DNA of 61,198 nucleotides from JACVRM01 sp046262315 (GCA_046262315.1 JBHEMZ010000118.1:1-61198), one strand, 5' to 3'. Numbered from the stretch's first letter, positions 42,428-51,302 are shown. The notes: generated by a model not told the origin, from the sequence alone. Numbers and translations: made by a program.

Positions 42428-43888
42428 ATGAAGCGGTCGTTCTGCCTCTTGCTGCTGGCGCTCGCCGCAGCCGCGGCTGCGCTGCTCGCGCCGTCGCTCA
42501 CTGCCCAGAGCGTCGAGCGTCGCCCTGCGGCCGAGCGCTCGCGCCCGAACATCGTGGTGATCATGACCGACGACCAGACGGTCGAGAACACCCGTGTCAT
42601 GCGCAACACGAAGCGGCTGATCGCCGCCGAAGGGGCAACGTTCACGAACTCGATCGTCTCGTACGCGCTCTGCTGCCCCTCGCGTGCGACCTTCTTCAGC
42701 GGCCAGTACGCGCACAACCACCGCGTGCTGAACAACAAGGCACCCTACGGCGGCTACGGTCGCTTCCACGCGAAGACCTCGCTGCCCGTCTGGCTTCGCC
42801 AGGGCGGCTACTACACCGCTCACGTCGGCAAGTTCCTGAACGGCTACGGGCGCACGAAGCCGCGGCAGGTGCCGGCCGGCTGGAACGACTGGTTCGGCAC
42901 CGTCGATCCCACGACCTACCGCTACTGGAACTACACCATGAACGAGAACGGCACCCTCGTGCGCTACGGCGGGCGCATGCGCGACTACCAGACGGACGTC
43001 ACCACGCGGTTGGCGGTCGAGGCGATCGAGCGGCACGCGACGAAGCCCAAGCCGCTCTTCCTCAACGTCGCCTATATGGCGCCACACAGCGGCTCTCCGG
43101 TAGCGATCGACGATCCCCCGCGCATGCTCACCCCGGAGCCGGCGCCGCGCCATCGAGACCGCTTCGTCTTCGAGCCGGTGCCGAACGTCCCGAGCTACGA
43201 CGAGGAAAACCTGAAGGACAAGCCCGTGGGCATTCGGCGCCGCAAGCCGCTCGAGGACTACGTCGCCTTCGCCATCACGGAGAACTACCAGCAGCGGCTC
43301 GAGTCGCTCCTCGCCGTGGACGAGGGCGTGGCCGCGATCGTGCGCGCGCTCGAGACGACGGGCGAGCTCGACAACACGGTCATCATCTTCACGACGGACA
43401 ACGGCTACTTCCACGGTGAGCACCGGATCGCGAACGGCAAGGTGCTGCCCTATGAGGAGGCGCTGAGGGTGCCGCTCTTCGTGCGCGGGCCGGGGATCAA
43501 GGCGGGCCTCGTGCTGCCGGAGCTCGTCGCGAACATCGACCTCGCGCCGACGATCGCCGAGCTGGCGCGGGTGCCGCCCGGGCGCATCGTGGACGGCGTC
43601 TCGCTGGTCGGCCTGATGAGGACCGGCGGCTGGTCCGTGAACCGCGACAGCATCGTCGTCGAGGGCGGTCCCTTCGACAAGCCGTCACAGGAATTCTCGG
43701 GCATCCGGACACTGCGCTGGCAGTACAGCGAGTACGGGAACGGCGATGAGGAGCTGTACGACCTGGTGAGCGATCCGTACGAGCTCGAGAACCGGGCCAA
43801 GGACCCGGACTACGCGGACACGCTCGCGGACATGAAGCGGCGCCTCGAGCGTCTGCGCCTCTGCTCGGGCGCGGCCTGCCGGCCCTAG
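42428..43888 (+). CDS. Exported sulfatase
   Basis: A 486-residue secreted arylsulfatase-superfamily enzyme with a signal peptide (about 1-27). NIVVIMTDDQ near residue 41 supplies two metal-binding Asp, and ALCCPSRATFFSGQ near 77 carries the C-x-P-S-R motif in which the first Cys would become formylglycine. HVGKFLNGYG, TTDNGYFHGEH (metal Asp-Asn) and ELYDLVSDPYEL near the C-terminus are family signatures. Substrate unknown, perhaps a sulfated glycan. An AGAGG lies 8 nt upstream of the ATG. A fragment of a paralogue precedes it, and the stop overlaps the convergent LarA-like gene by 4 bp. Confidence 0.87.
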   Translation: MKRSFCLLLLALAAAAAALLAPSLTAQSVERRPAAERSRPNIVVIMTDDQTVENTRVMRNTKRLIAAEGATFTNSIVSYALCCPSRATFFSGQYAHNHRVLNNKAPYGGYGRFHAKTSLPVWLRQGGYYTAHVGKFLNGYGRTKPRQVPAGWNDWFGTVDPTTYRYWNYTMNENGTLVRYGGRMRDYQTDVTTRLAVEAIERHATKPKPLFLNVAYMAPHSGSPVAIDDPPRMLTPEPAPRHRDRFVFEPVPNVPSYDEENLKDKPVGIRRRKPLEDYVAFAITENYQQRLESLLAVDEGVAAIVRALETTGELDNTVIIFTTDNGYFHGEHRIANGKVLPYEEALRVPLFVRGPGIKAGLVLPELVANIDLAPTIAELARVPPGRIVDGVSLVGLMRTGGWSVNRDSIVVEGGPFDKPSQEFSGIRTLRWQYSEYGNGDEELYDLVSDPYELENRAKDPDYADTLADMKRRLERLRLCSGAACRP

Positions 43889-45384
43889 GGCCCCAGCAGC
43901 GGAAAGTACGGGGGCGACGGGACGAAGCCGATCCGTGGCTCGGCGCCCTCGGCGAGCCCGCGGGTCATGGCGAGCGCGGCCTGAAGGCTCTGCGCCGGCA
44001 CGAACCCGAGCGCCCGCGCGGCAGAGGCGTCCCGGCAGCCGGCGACGAGCACCGAGCCGAGCCCGCTGAGCGCAGGCCCGCAGGCGCGCCAGTCCGCGAA
44101 TGGAAGCAGTGGATGGCATGCCCGGCCGTCCCGGTAGGCCGCGAGTGCGCGGCGGTCGCGGGCCGCGGTGGACTCGGCCTCGGCGAGCGCCTCGACGTCG
44201 CGTGCGTCGCGCACCGTCTGGAAGAAGACGCGGTAAGGGTGCTGGGAGGGGTGCGGGAACCGGCGCCGGAAGCGGTGGACGAGGATCGCCGTGCCCCCCT
44301 CGGGGACGGGAGGGCGGTCGCGCCAGAGCCGCAGCGCCAGGCCGAGCCCGAGGTAGGCGGCGAGCAGCGGGTTGGGGGGTTCGCGCGGGAGGTACGGCGA
44401 GACGTCGGGGATGCCGATGCAGATCGCGTCGAGCGGCTCCGGCACCCTGGCGCCGCGCGCTGCGACCGCGCGCAGGAGCGCCTCCGCGTGCGCGACCGAC
44501 GGCGGCCCCGCGAACACGTCCGTGGCACGGAGCTCGCGCGGGATCCGGCCGAGCAGGCGGGTGCGCAGCGCTCCAGGCAGGCGCGAGAAGACCCGTTGGA
44601 ACGGGAGTCGGGCCGCGGCCTCGAGTGCAGCGGGGTCGTGTGGGTAGCCGTGCAGGGCTCCCGTCAGTGTCGGGTTGCCGAGGGCGAGCGAGACGCCGAT
44701 GAGCGCCACCCGCTCCCCGAGCGCGTGTTCGAGCTCGACTCCGAGCCGCCATGCCTCGGACGCGCGCGTCTCGAGCAGCGAGAACGCGCTCGCCGAGCGC
44801 AGCGTCTCGGCGCCCGTCCCGGCCAGGAGGGTCGCTGGACCGCCGTGCAGCACGCTCTCCGCGGCAGTCACGCTCACCACGGCGTCGGTATCCACGAGGC
44901 AGCGGTTTGCGCGCAGCCGCCCGCCATTCGGGCGGCCCAGCTCCACGAGTGACTCGTCCTCGGCATCGTGGACGCAGACGCGGCCGCGGAACCGCCGGGC
45001 GAAGTCGGGCAAGACGAGGGTCTCCAGCTCGTGGCGGCCCGCCCGTCGCGCGAGCCCGGCCGTCACGAGGAGCGTCTGGCGCTCCACGGGGACACCCGCG
45101 GCCGCAAGCGCGTCCACCGTAGCCTCGATCGCCGCCTGGCGCGGGTCGTGGACGACGCCCGGGAGCGGCAGTGCAGCCGGCTCGACGACAACTGTTGCGC
45201 GCCCTCCGCGCGGGACGAGCTCGGCCAGCGGCCGGCCGTCGAGCGGGAAGCGAAGCGCATCCCGAACCGCTGCGGTCACGTCGTCGAGCGGCTGCGCAGG
45301 CGGAGGCGGGCGGAGGACGACGGCGCCCTTCGGCACCTCCACGGCAAGCACGCGGCTGCCCGCGAGCAGCGGAACGCGTGCCAT
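43885..45384 (-). CDS. LarA-like (DUF2088) protein with degenerate active site
   Basis: A 499-residue protein with the two-domain layout of the nickel-pincer lactate racemase LarA. By eye, the substrate-binding DxTRP motif is VVVEPAALPLPG here, the GTHR segment reads AGLARRAGRHEL so the catalytic His is Ala, and the loop that holds the pincer-attached Lys reads VLHGGPATLLAG. These key residues appear lost, so racemase activity is unlikely. The C-terminal half keeps CIGIPDVSPYL and a LGLGLALRL helix. It is the last of a three-gene minus-strand operon with two acetyltransferase genes (1-nt overlap). No larB, larC or larE here. Confidence 0.6.
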   Translation of the reverse strand: MARVPLLAGSRVLAVEVPKGAVVLRPPPPAQPLDDVTAAVRDALRFPLDGRPLAELVPRGGRATVVVEPAALPLPGVVHDPRQAAIEATVDALAAAGVPVERQTLLVTAGLARRAGRHELETLVLPDFARRFRGRVCVHDAEDESLVELGRPNGGRLRANRCLVDTDAVVSVTAAESVLHGGPATLLAGTGAETLRSASAFSLLETRASEAWRLGVELEHALGERVALIGVSLALGNPTLTGALHGYPHDPAALEAAARLPFQRVFSRLPGALRTRLLGRIPRELRATDVFAGPPSVAHAEALLRAVAARGARVPEPLDAICIGIPDVSPYLPREPPNPLLAAYLGLGLALRLWRDRPPVPEGGTAILVHRFRRRFPHPSQHPYRVFFQTVRDARDVEALAEAESTAARDRRALAAYRDGRACHPLLPFADWRACGPALSGLGSVLVAGCRDASAARALGFVPAQSLQAALAMTRGLAEGAEPRIGFVPSPPYFPLLGP

Positions 45385-45818
45385 CAGCTCAGCCGCAGCT
45401 CGTATGAGCGGGCGTAGTGGTCGAAGCCGGCGCTCTCATACAGGTGATGTGCTTCCGCGCGCCCGTGGCCGGACTCGAGCACGAGGCGGTGGCAGCCGCG
45501 CCGGCGCGCCTCTTCGGCGCACGCGTCGATGAGCGCCCGTCCGTGGCCGCGGCGGCGGAAAGCCCGGTCCACGTAGAGGTCTGGGAGCCACGCCTCGGGT
45601 GTCGGCCAGTTGAGGCGCGGACGGGTCCAGAGGCTCGCCACGCCCGCGATCGCGGCTCCGTCGTCCGCCACGAAGATCGTGCACGCGTCGTCCGCGAGGT
45701 GGGCACGAAAGACCTGCTCTTGTGGTTCGGGGTCGGCCGTGACGGCGGGTCGGCCCAGCCCGGCGAGCAGCGTGAGCACCGCGCCAGCGTCGCGCTCCTC
45801 TGCACGGCGCACGCTCAC
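45384..45818 (-). CDS. GNAT-family N-acetyltransferase
   Basis: A 144-residue single-domain GNAT protein. RRAEERDAGAVLTLLAGL opens the fold, and acetyl-CoA motif A is LPDLYVDRAFRRRGHGRALID near residue 85, with HRLVLESGHGRAEAHHLYESAGF giving the C-terminal wedge. Acceptor unknown. The GTG at 45818 overlaps the stop of the upstream gene as GTGA and precedes the LarA-like gene with a TGATG overlap, so all three genes are coupled. Confidence 0.85.
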   Translation of the reverse strand: MSVRRAEERDAGAVLTLLAGLGRPAVTADPEPQEQVFRAHLADDACTIFVADDGAAIAGVASLWTRPRLNWPTPEAWLPDLYVDRAFRRRGHGRALIDACAEEARRRGCHRLVLESGHGRAEAHHLYESAGFDHYARSYELRLS

Positions 45819-46771
45819 GGGATCGACCGGTAGAGCCGCAGGAACGAGGTGCGGAATCCCCGGCGGGGCCAGAAGCGCGACGAGAGCAGGTTCGTGACCC
45901 GCCAGTCGGTGACCATCGTCTCGTACCCCTGCCCGCGCACCCACGCGAAGCTCGCCTCGGTCAGGGCGACGCCGGCGCCGGAGCCGCGCGCCTCGGGCAG
46001 CGTCGCGGCCCACGCCAGGAACGACGCGCCCTCGGGGCGTGCCAGGCTCACGTGCTGGGACGAGGTCTCGACCGGGGCGACGACGAGGTTGCCGGCGATC
46101 CGCCCGTCGAGCTCGGCGACGAGGTTGCCCACGTCCGCAGCGGAAAGGTCCTCCTCGATGTCGGTGCGGATCTCGTCCTCCGGATGCCTTGGCCCTGGGC
46201 CGAAAACCGGCGCGCGGCTCTGGTGGTCGCTGATCAGCGGAGCCAGTCCGACGAGGGCGTCGACGTCGCCGGCGTGAGCCTCTCGGGTACCGGCCGGGAA
46301 CCCGGACCCGGCGGGCAGCTCCCGGATCCCGTGCGCGTGCTGCATGCCGAACGAAAGTCGGAACCACGCGTCCACCAGCGCCTCGTCGTTCGCGGGAACG
46401 AGGGCGTAGTGCCTCGTTCTGCCCTCCTCGACCCAGCGCGGGGAGGCCGCTCCGTAGAGGTCGCGCACGTCCTCCGCGTCCGAGGCGGCATGGCCCGCCG
46501 GGTCGATCCAGACGTTCGGCCCCCATGCATCGTCGGACTTGCGGACGCCGAGCAGGAAACCGACCACGGCGTCGTCGCGGAGGGCAACAGCTCCCGAAGC
46601 GTCCTGCGAGTGCCAGAGCGCCTCAACCTCCTCGCGCGCGGCCGCGGGGTCCTCGTAGCGGGCGGGAAGCAGCGGCTCGGCCGCGCGGTGCCGCCGGTGG
46701 CGCTCCGCGAGCAGTGTTGCCGCGGCGTCGAGATCGCCCTCGGCGAACGGCCGGGTTTCCGGGCGTCGCAT
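45815..46771 (-). CDS. Tandem GNAT-domain acetyltransferase
   Basis: A 318-residue protein with two GNAT-like halves. The first (about 1-160) lacks a clear acetyl-CoA loop; the second (about 170-318) has LPEARGSGAGVALTEASFAWV near residue 262 followed by GYETMVTDWRVTNLLSSRFW, typical of the active domain. Target unknown. The ATG at 46771 sits 9 nt below a TATCGT element on the minus strand that overlaps the polA -10. It is the head of the GNAT-GNAT-LarA-like operon. Confidence 0.8.
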   Translation of the reverse strand: MRRPETRPFAEGDLDAAATLLAERHRRHRAAEPLLPARYEDPAAAREEVEALWHSQDASGAVALRDDAVVGFLLGVRKSDDAWGPNVWIDPAGHAASDAEDVRDLYGAASPRWVEEGRTRHYALVPANDEALVDAWFRLSFGMQHAHGIRELPAGSGFPAGTREAHAGDVDALVGLAPLISDHQSRAPVFGPGPRHPEDEIRTDIEEDLSAADVGNLVAELDGRIAGNLVVAPVETSSQHVSLARPEGASFLAWAATLPEARGSGAGVALTEASFAWVRGQGYETMVTDWRVTNLLSSRFWPRRGFRTSFLRLYRSIP

Positions 46772-46780
46772 CGGCCTCGG

Positions 46781-46790
46781 ACGATAGCCT
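46781..46790. promoter_or_regulatory. Overlapping divergent -10 elements (GNAT / polA)
   Basis: The 10-bp ACGATAGCCT contains TAGCCT on the plus strand (46785-46790), 6 nt above the polA GTG at 46797, and TATCGT on the minus strand (46786-46781), 9 nt above the GNAT ATG at 46771. Both cannot be opened by polymerase at once, so mutual interference is expected. Confidence 0.45.
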
Positions 46791-46796
46791 CGGGTG

Positions 46797-49373
46797 GTGA
46801 GCCCGAAGACGCTGACGGGTGCGGAGCTCCAGGTGGACGACGCTCCCGCGCGCGAATCCGAGCTCTTCCTCGTGGACGGCAACAACCTCGCGTACCGGGC
46901 GTTTTTCGCGCTGCCGGAGGAGCTCGCCACGAGCGAAGGGTTCTCGACGAACGCGCTGCTCGGCTTCACCAACATGTTGTTCAAGCTGCTCTCGGACTAC
47001 CGGCCGAAGGGGGTCGCGGTGGCGTGGGACACACGTCCCGTGCATCGGGCCGCCATCTCCGAGGAATACAAGTCGGAGCGTCGGCCGATGCCGGGTCTCC
47101 TCCGGGAGCAGTTCCCCTACTTCCGGCCGATCGTCGAGGCGTTCGGCTACCGCAACCTCGAGTTCGAGGGCTGGGAGGCGGACGACGTCATCGCCACCCT
47201 CGCGACGCTCGCCGACGAGGCGGGGATCAAGACGACCGTCGTCTCCACGGACCGCGACGCCTTCCAGCTCGTCACCGACAACGTGCGGCTGATGATGACC
47301 CCACGCGGGGTTTCGGACGTCCACGTGTACACGCCCGAGCGCGTCCAAGCCCGCTACGGAATCTCGCCCGAGCAGGTGCCCGACTTCATCGGCCTCAAGG
47401 GCGACACGTCGGACAACATCCCGGGCGTCCCGGGGATCGGAGACAAGACCGCGGGGCAGCTGATCGCCCAGTACGGGTCGCTCGAGGCCGTAATCGAGCA
47501 CGTGGACGAGCTGACGCCCGCGCGCGCGAGGGCGATCCGCGAGCACGCCGATCAGGCACGCGAAGCGAAGCAGCTCGCGACCATGCGGCGGGACCTCGAG
47601 CTGGACTGCGATCCGGCCGAGCTCGTGCTGGCGCCGCCCGACCGCTCCGAGCTCCGCGAGATGTTCCGGCGCTTCGAGTTCCGCAACCTGTTGAACCGGG
47701 TCGACGAGCTCGACGCGGCCTTGCCTGCGGCAAGCCCGCGTCTAGTCGGAGAACGCGTCTCGTGGGCCGAGGGCGACCTACCGGACCTTGCCGGGCCGGT
47801 AGGGGTCGCCGTCGAGACCGAGCGGATGGCCGTGGCCACCCCAGACGGTCGAGTCACCGTGACCGCCCTCCAGCTAGACAGGATCCGCGCAGCGGAGCTT
47901 GTCCGCGCAGCGGAGCTTGTCCTTCACGATGCCAAGGCGCAGGGTCTCTCGGCGGGCGACGACACTCTCATCGCCGCGTATCTGATCGACCCGGGCCGCG
48001 CGACATACGAGCTCGGCGATCTCGCCGCCGAGTACGCCGTCGAGGTCGAGCCCGATCCGCCCACGGACGAGGGGACGGCGGCGCTCGTGCGCCGCGCGGC
48101 CGTGCCGCCGCGCCTCGTCGAGCCGCTGAGCGCCCGTCTCGTCGAGCGCGGGGCGGAGCGCCTCTACCGCGAGGTCGAGCTGCCGCTGACCGAGGTGCTG
48201 GCCGCCATGGAGCGTGCCGGCGTGAAGATCGACACCTACCGCATGGGTGAGATTACGGCCCGGCTGGCCGATCGCGTCGAGGAGCTCGAGGCGCGGGCGT
48301 ACGAGCTTGCGGGCGAGGAATTCGTCCTCGGCTCCACGCCGCAGGTGGGGCGCATCCTCTTCGAGAAGCTAGGCCTCACGCCCGGCCGTAAGGGCAAGAC
48401 GGGCTACTCGACGGACACCCGCGTCCTGCGCACGATCCGCCACGAGCACGACCTCGTCGGCGTGATCGAGGAGTGGCGGGAGTACTCGAAGCTGCTGAAC
48501 ACGTACCTCGGCCCTCTGCCCAGCCTCCTCGGCGAGGACGGTCGGCTCCATACGACGTTCAACCAGACGGTCGCGTCGACGGGCCGGCTCTCGACGTCGA
48601 ACCCGAACCTCCAGGCGATTCCGACCCGCACGGGGTTGGGCCGCGAGATCCGCTCGGCCTTCGTCGCGGAGCCGGGCTCGAGGCTCCTTTCCGCCGACTA
48701 CTCGCAGATCGAGCTGCGCATTCTCGCGCACGTCTCCGGTGAGCCGAAGCTGCGCGAGGCGTTCGCGCGCGGCGAGGACATCCACGCGGCGACCGCGGCC
48801 GAGGTGCTCGGCAAGGACCCGGCGGGGCTGACGACGGCCGAGCGCTCGATAGCGAAGATGATCAACTTCGGCATCGTCTACGGCATCTCGGCGTTCGGGC
48901 TCTCGGAGAACCTCGAGATCCCGCGCGAGGAGGCGCAGGCCTACATCGACGCATACCTGGCCCGCTTCCCGCACGTGCAGGACTTCATCCAGCGCACGAT
49001 CGAGCAGGCGGAGCGCGACGGTTATGTGACGAGTCTGCTCGGCCGTCGCAGGCCTGTGCCCGAGATCCGCGCGCGGAACCGCGCGACCCGCTCGCTCGGA
49101 GAGCGGCTCGCCGTCAACTTCGTCATGCAGGGCTCGAACGCGGACATCATCAAGGTGGCCATGGTCGCGATCCACCGCCGGCTGCGCGACGAGGGCCGGA
49201 GCGCGCGCCTCGTCCTCCAGGTCCACGACGAGCTGCTGCTCGAGGTGCCCGAGAAGGAAGTGAGGTCGGTGCGCGACCTGGTTCGCGCGGAGATGTGCGG
49301 CGCGTACGAGCTCGATCCGCCGCTCGCGGTCGACGTCGGCGTCGCCGACGACTGGGCCGAAGCGAAGAGCTGA
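46797..49373 (+). CDS. polA: DNA polymerase I
   Basis: An 858-residue repair and Okazaki-maturation polymerase. The N-terminal 5'-nuclease (about 1-290) has LVDGNNLAYRAFFAL, AWDTRP and GDTSDNIPGVPGIGDKTA. The middle proofreading domain (about 305-440) is degenerate: no DxE or other exonuclease residues. The polymerase domain has motif A SADYSQIELRILAHVSGE, motif B RSIAKMINFGIVYGIS and motif C QVHDELLLEV. Two adjacent GTGs exist (46794 and 46797); the second lies 6 nt below TAGCCT. The proofreading remnant contains an exact 18-bp tandem duplication (47885-47920). Confidence 0.96.
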   Translation: MSPKTLTGAELQVDDAPARESELFLVDGNNLAYRAFFALPEELATSEGFSTNALLGFTNMLFKLLSDYRPKGVAVAWDTRPVHRAAISEEYKSERRPMPGLLREQFPYFRPIVEAFGYRNLEFEGWEADDVIATLATLADEAGIKTTVVSTDRDAFQLVTDNVRLMMTPRGVSDVHVYTPERVQARYGISPEQVPDFIGLKGDTSDNIPGVPGIGDKTAGQLIAQYGSLEAVIEHVDELTPARARAIREHADQAREAKQLATMRRDLELDCDPAELVLAPPDRSELREMFRRFEFRNLLNRVDELDAALPAASPRLVGERVSWAEGDLPDLAGPVGVAVETERMAVATPDGRVTVTALQLDRIRAAELVRAAELVLHDAKAQGLSAGDDTLIAAYLIDPGRATYELGDLAAEYAVEVEPDPPTDEGTAALVRRAAVPPRLVEPLSARLVERGAERLYREVELPLTEVLAAMERAGVKIDTYRMGEITARLADRVEELEARAYELAGEEFVLGSTPQVGRILFEKLGLTPGRKGKTGYSTDTRVLRTIRHEHDLVGVIEEWREYSKLLNTYLGPLPSLLGEDGRLHTTFNQTVASTGRLSTSNPNLQAIPTRTGLGREIRSAFVAEPGSRLLSADYSQIELRILAHVSGEPKLREAFARGEDIHAATAAEVLGKDPAGLTTAERSIAKMINFGIVYGISAFGLSENLEIPREEAQAYIDAYLARFPHVQDFIQRTIEQAERDGYVTSLLGRRRPVPEIRARNRATRSLGERLAVNFVMQGSNADIIKVAMVAIHRRLRDEGRSARLVLQVHDELLLEVPEKEVRSVRDLVRAEMCGAYELDPPLAVDVGVADDWAEAKS
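47885..47920. repeat. Exact 18-bp tandem duplication inside polA
   Basis: CCGCGCAGCGGAGCTTGT occurs at 47885-47902 and again at 47903-47920 without a mismatch. It keeps frame and doubles a RAAELV hexapeptide in the degenerate proofreading domain, suggesting a recent slippage event tolerated there. Confidence 0.9.
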
Positions 49374-49404
49374 CGCCGAGCCGCGGCGCGCGGCTCGGTT
49401 GCTG

Positions 49405-49587
49405 TCACGCGGGGCGTGGCAGGAAATGTCGCTCCGCTAGGCGCAGGATCCGGCTCTGCGCCTCAGCCCGTGGTCTGACGTCGGTGAGCGAGCTGCGGTC
49501 GGTGCCGATCCAGTAGCCCGACCGCGCGGGATCGCCGACCGCGAAGCACTCGTAGGCCAGATCGGAGGGACGCGTCGCACGCTCCAT
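49405..49587 (-). CDS. Small protein of unknown function
   Basis: A 60-residue ORF on the minus strand in the 302-bp polA-rpsA gap, starting at an ATG. The peptide is balanced and compact: ERATRPSDLAYECFAVGDPA, SGYWIGTDRSSL and ILRLAERHFLPRPA, with aromatic, charged and hydrophobic residues in a globular-like pattern and none of the Arg/Ala/Pro skew of shadow frames here. A CAAAAT hexamer lies about 8 nt above the start. I do not recognise a family, but I think it is a real gene. The remaining gap holds no other feature. Confidence 0.5.
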   Translation of the reverse strand: MERATRPSDLAYECFAVGDPARSGYWIGTDRSSLTDVRPRAEAQSRILRLAERHFLPRPA

Positions 49588-49658
49588 CTGTCTCGATTTT
49601 GGCGCAGTGAGGCGTACGGTGCGGGCCAGCGCGCCCGAACCGGGCCAAATCCCAGGGC

Positions 49659-49664
49659 TATACT
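49659..49664 (+). promoter_or_regulatory. -10 element of rpsA
   Basis: TATACT, 11 nt above the ATG at 49676 with no Shine-Dalgarno, giving at most a few untranslated bases. Confidence 0.45.
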
Positions 49665-49675
49665 GACCGGCCCCC

Positions 49676-51298
49676 ATGGCCAATGACACCATCGATACTC
49701 CCGCCGCGCAGGTCGACGACCCTGACGTCTGGGTTGCCGGCGAAAACGGTGAACTGATCCCGAACTACGACGCGAGCTTCCCCACGATTACCGAGGGGGA
49801 GGTCGTACACGGCACCGTGGTGCGCGTCGACAAAGACGAAGTGCTCGTGGACATCGGTTACAAGTCGGAGGGCGTCATTCCGGTCGCCGAGCTCTCCATC
49901 CGGCGCTCGGTGAACCCCGCGGACGAGGTGAACCTCGGCGACGAGATCGATGCCCTCGTGCTGACGAAGGAAGACGCCGAGGGCCGCCTGATCTTGTCCA
50001 AGAAGCGCGCGCGCTTCGAGCTCGCCTGGAAGAACATCGAGCGGGCGGCGGAGAGCGGCGAACCGGTCGACGGCCGCGTGATCGAGGTCGTCAAAGGCGG
50101 CCTGATCCTCGACCTCGGCGTGCGTGGCTTCCTGCCCGCGTCGCTCGTGGACATCCGGCGCGTGCAGGATCTCGATGAGTTTCTGGGCAAGGAGCTCCGC
50201 TGCAAGGTGATCGAGCTCAACCGCTCGCGCAACAACGTCGTGCTGTCCCGGCGCGCCGTCCTCGAGGACGAGCGCAAGGAGCAGCGCCAGGCCATTCTCG
50301 ACCGGCTGTCGCCCGGCGCCGTGGTCGAGGGCACCATCTCGAACATCGTCGACTTCGGCGCGTTCGTCGACCTCGACGGCATGGACGGCCTCATTCACAT
50401 CTCCGAGCTGTCGTGGACGCACGTGAACCACCCGTCGGAGGTGCTCGAGATCGGCCAGGAGGTCAAGGTCAAGGTGCTCGACATCGACCGTGACCGCCAG
50501 CGCATCTCGCTCGGCCTCAAGCAGACACAGTCCGACCCGTGGCAGCAGGTGCTCGAGAGCTACAACCAGGGCGACGTCGTCGAGGGTCGCGTCACCAAGG
50601 TGGTCACGTTCGGCGCCTTCGTCGAGATCATGCCGGGTGTCGAGGGCCTCGTCCATATCTCCGAGCTCGCCGAGCATCACGTCGAGAACCCGCGCGAGGT
50701 CGTCTCGCAGGGCGACACCGTCAAGGTCAAGATCATCGAGGTTGACGCCGAGCGCCGCCGCCTCTCGCTCTCGCGCAAGCGGGTGGAAGAGGGCGCGCCG
50801 GTGCGTACCGCGGACGGTGGGGGAGCTCCGCAGCTCGACCTGTCCGAGGACGTTTTCGGCGCAGGCGGCGGAGCGGCCCAGGACGCCATAGCCCCGCACG
50901 GCGAGAACGACGCTCCCGCGGCCGAGGACGCGGCGGCCGAGGAGGCTGCGTTGAGCTCTGCAACGCCCGAGGAGACGGCTGTGGCCGAGCCCGACGAGCA
51001 GACTCTCGAGGCGGCACAGCCGTCGGTGGACGAAGGCGAGCCGATGGCGAGCGTCCAGCCGGACGAGCCCGAAGAGCCCGCCGAGGTCGAGGCTCCTGCG
51101 CCTCAGGCCGCGCTCGAAGCAGCCGACGAGTCGCCCGAACCCGAGGAGCTCGCCGAGGTCGAGGAGACTCCTGGGCCTCAGGCCGCGCTCGAAGCAGCCG
51201 ACGAGTCGCCCGAGCCCGAAGCTCCGCCCGCGAGCCCCGCCGAGCCTGAGTCCCAGCCCGCATCGCAGGCCGCGGCGGCCGCCGACGACGAGTCGTAA
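49676..51298 (+). CDS. rpsA: 30S ribosomal protein S1
   Basis: A 540-residue RNA-binding protein with four S1 (OB-fold) domains at about residues 42-112, 128-196, 213-282 and 299-370, each with a GxVxGxV..I..FGAFV-like core (for example GTISNIVDFGAFVDLDGMDGLIHISEL). The actinobacterial form with four domains and an acidic tail. Residues ~390-540 are Ala/Pro/Glu-rich with a 25-residue direct repeat (PQAALEAADESPEPE twice; DNA copies at 51100 and 51175). S1 promotes mRNA binding in Shine-Dalgarno-poor messages, which is of interest given the leaderless starts in this window. coaE follows after 4 bp. Confidence 0.95.
   Translation: MANDTIDTPAAQVDDPDVWVAGENGELIPNYDASFPTITEGEVVHGTVVRVDKDEVLVDIGYKSEGVIPVAELSIRRSVNPADEVNLGDEIDALVLTKEDAEGRLILSKKRARFELAWKNIERAAESGEPVDGRVIEVVKGGLILDLGVRGFLPASLVDIRRVQDLDEFLGKELRCKVIELNRSRNNVVLSRRAVLEDERKEQRQAILDRLSPGAVVEGTISNIVDFGAFVDLDGMDGLIHISELSWTHVNHPSEVLEIGQEVKVKVLDIDRDRQRISLGLKQTQSDPWQQVLESYNQGDVVEGRVTKVVTFGAFVEIMPGVEGLVHISELAEHHVENPREVVSQGDTVKVKIIEVDAERRRLSLSRKRVEEGAPVRTADGGGAPQLDLSEDVFGAGGGAAQDAIAPHGENDAPAAEDAAAEEAALSSATPEETAVAEPDEQTLEAAQPSVDEGEPMASVQPDEPEEPAEVEAPAPQAALEAADESPEPEELAEVEETPGPQAALEAADESPEPEAPPASPAEPESQPASQAAAAADDES
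51100..51213. repeat. 75-bp-period direct repeat in the rpsA tail
   Basis: A ~39-bp segment beginning GCCTCAGGCCGCGCTCGAAG (51100) recurs at 51175. The period of 75 bp (25 codons) keeps frame and doubles an Ala/Glu/Pro-rich peptide in the disordered tail. Confidence 0.8.
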
Positions 51299-51302
51299 GC
51301 CG

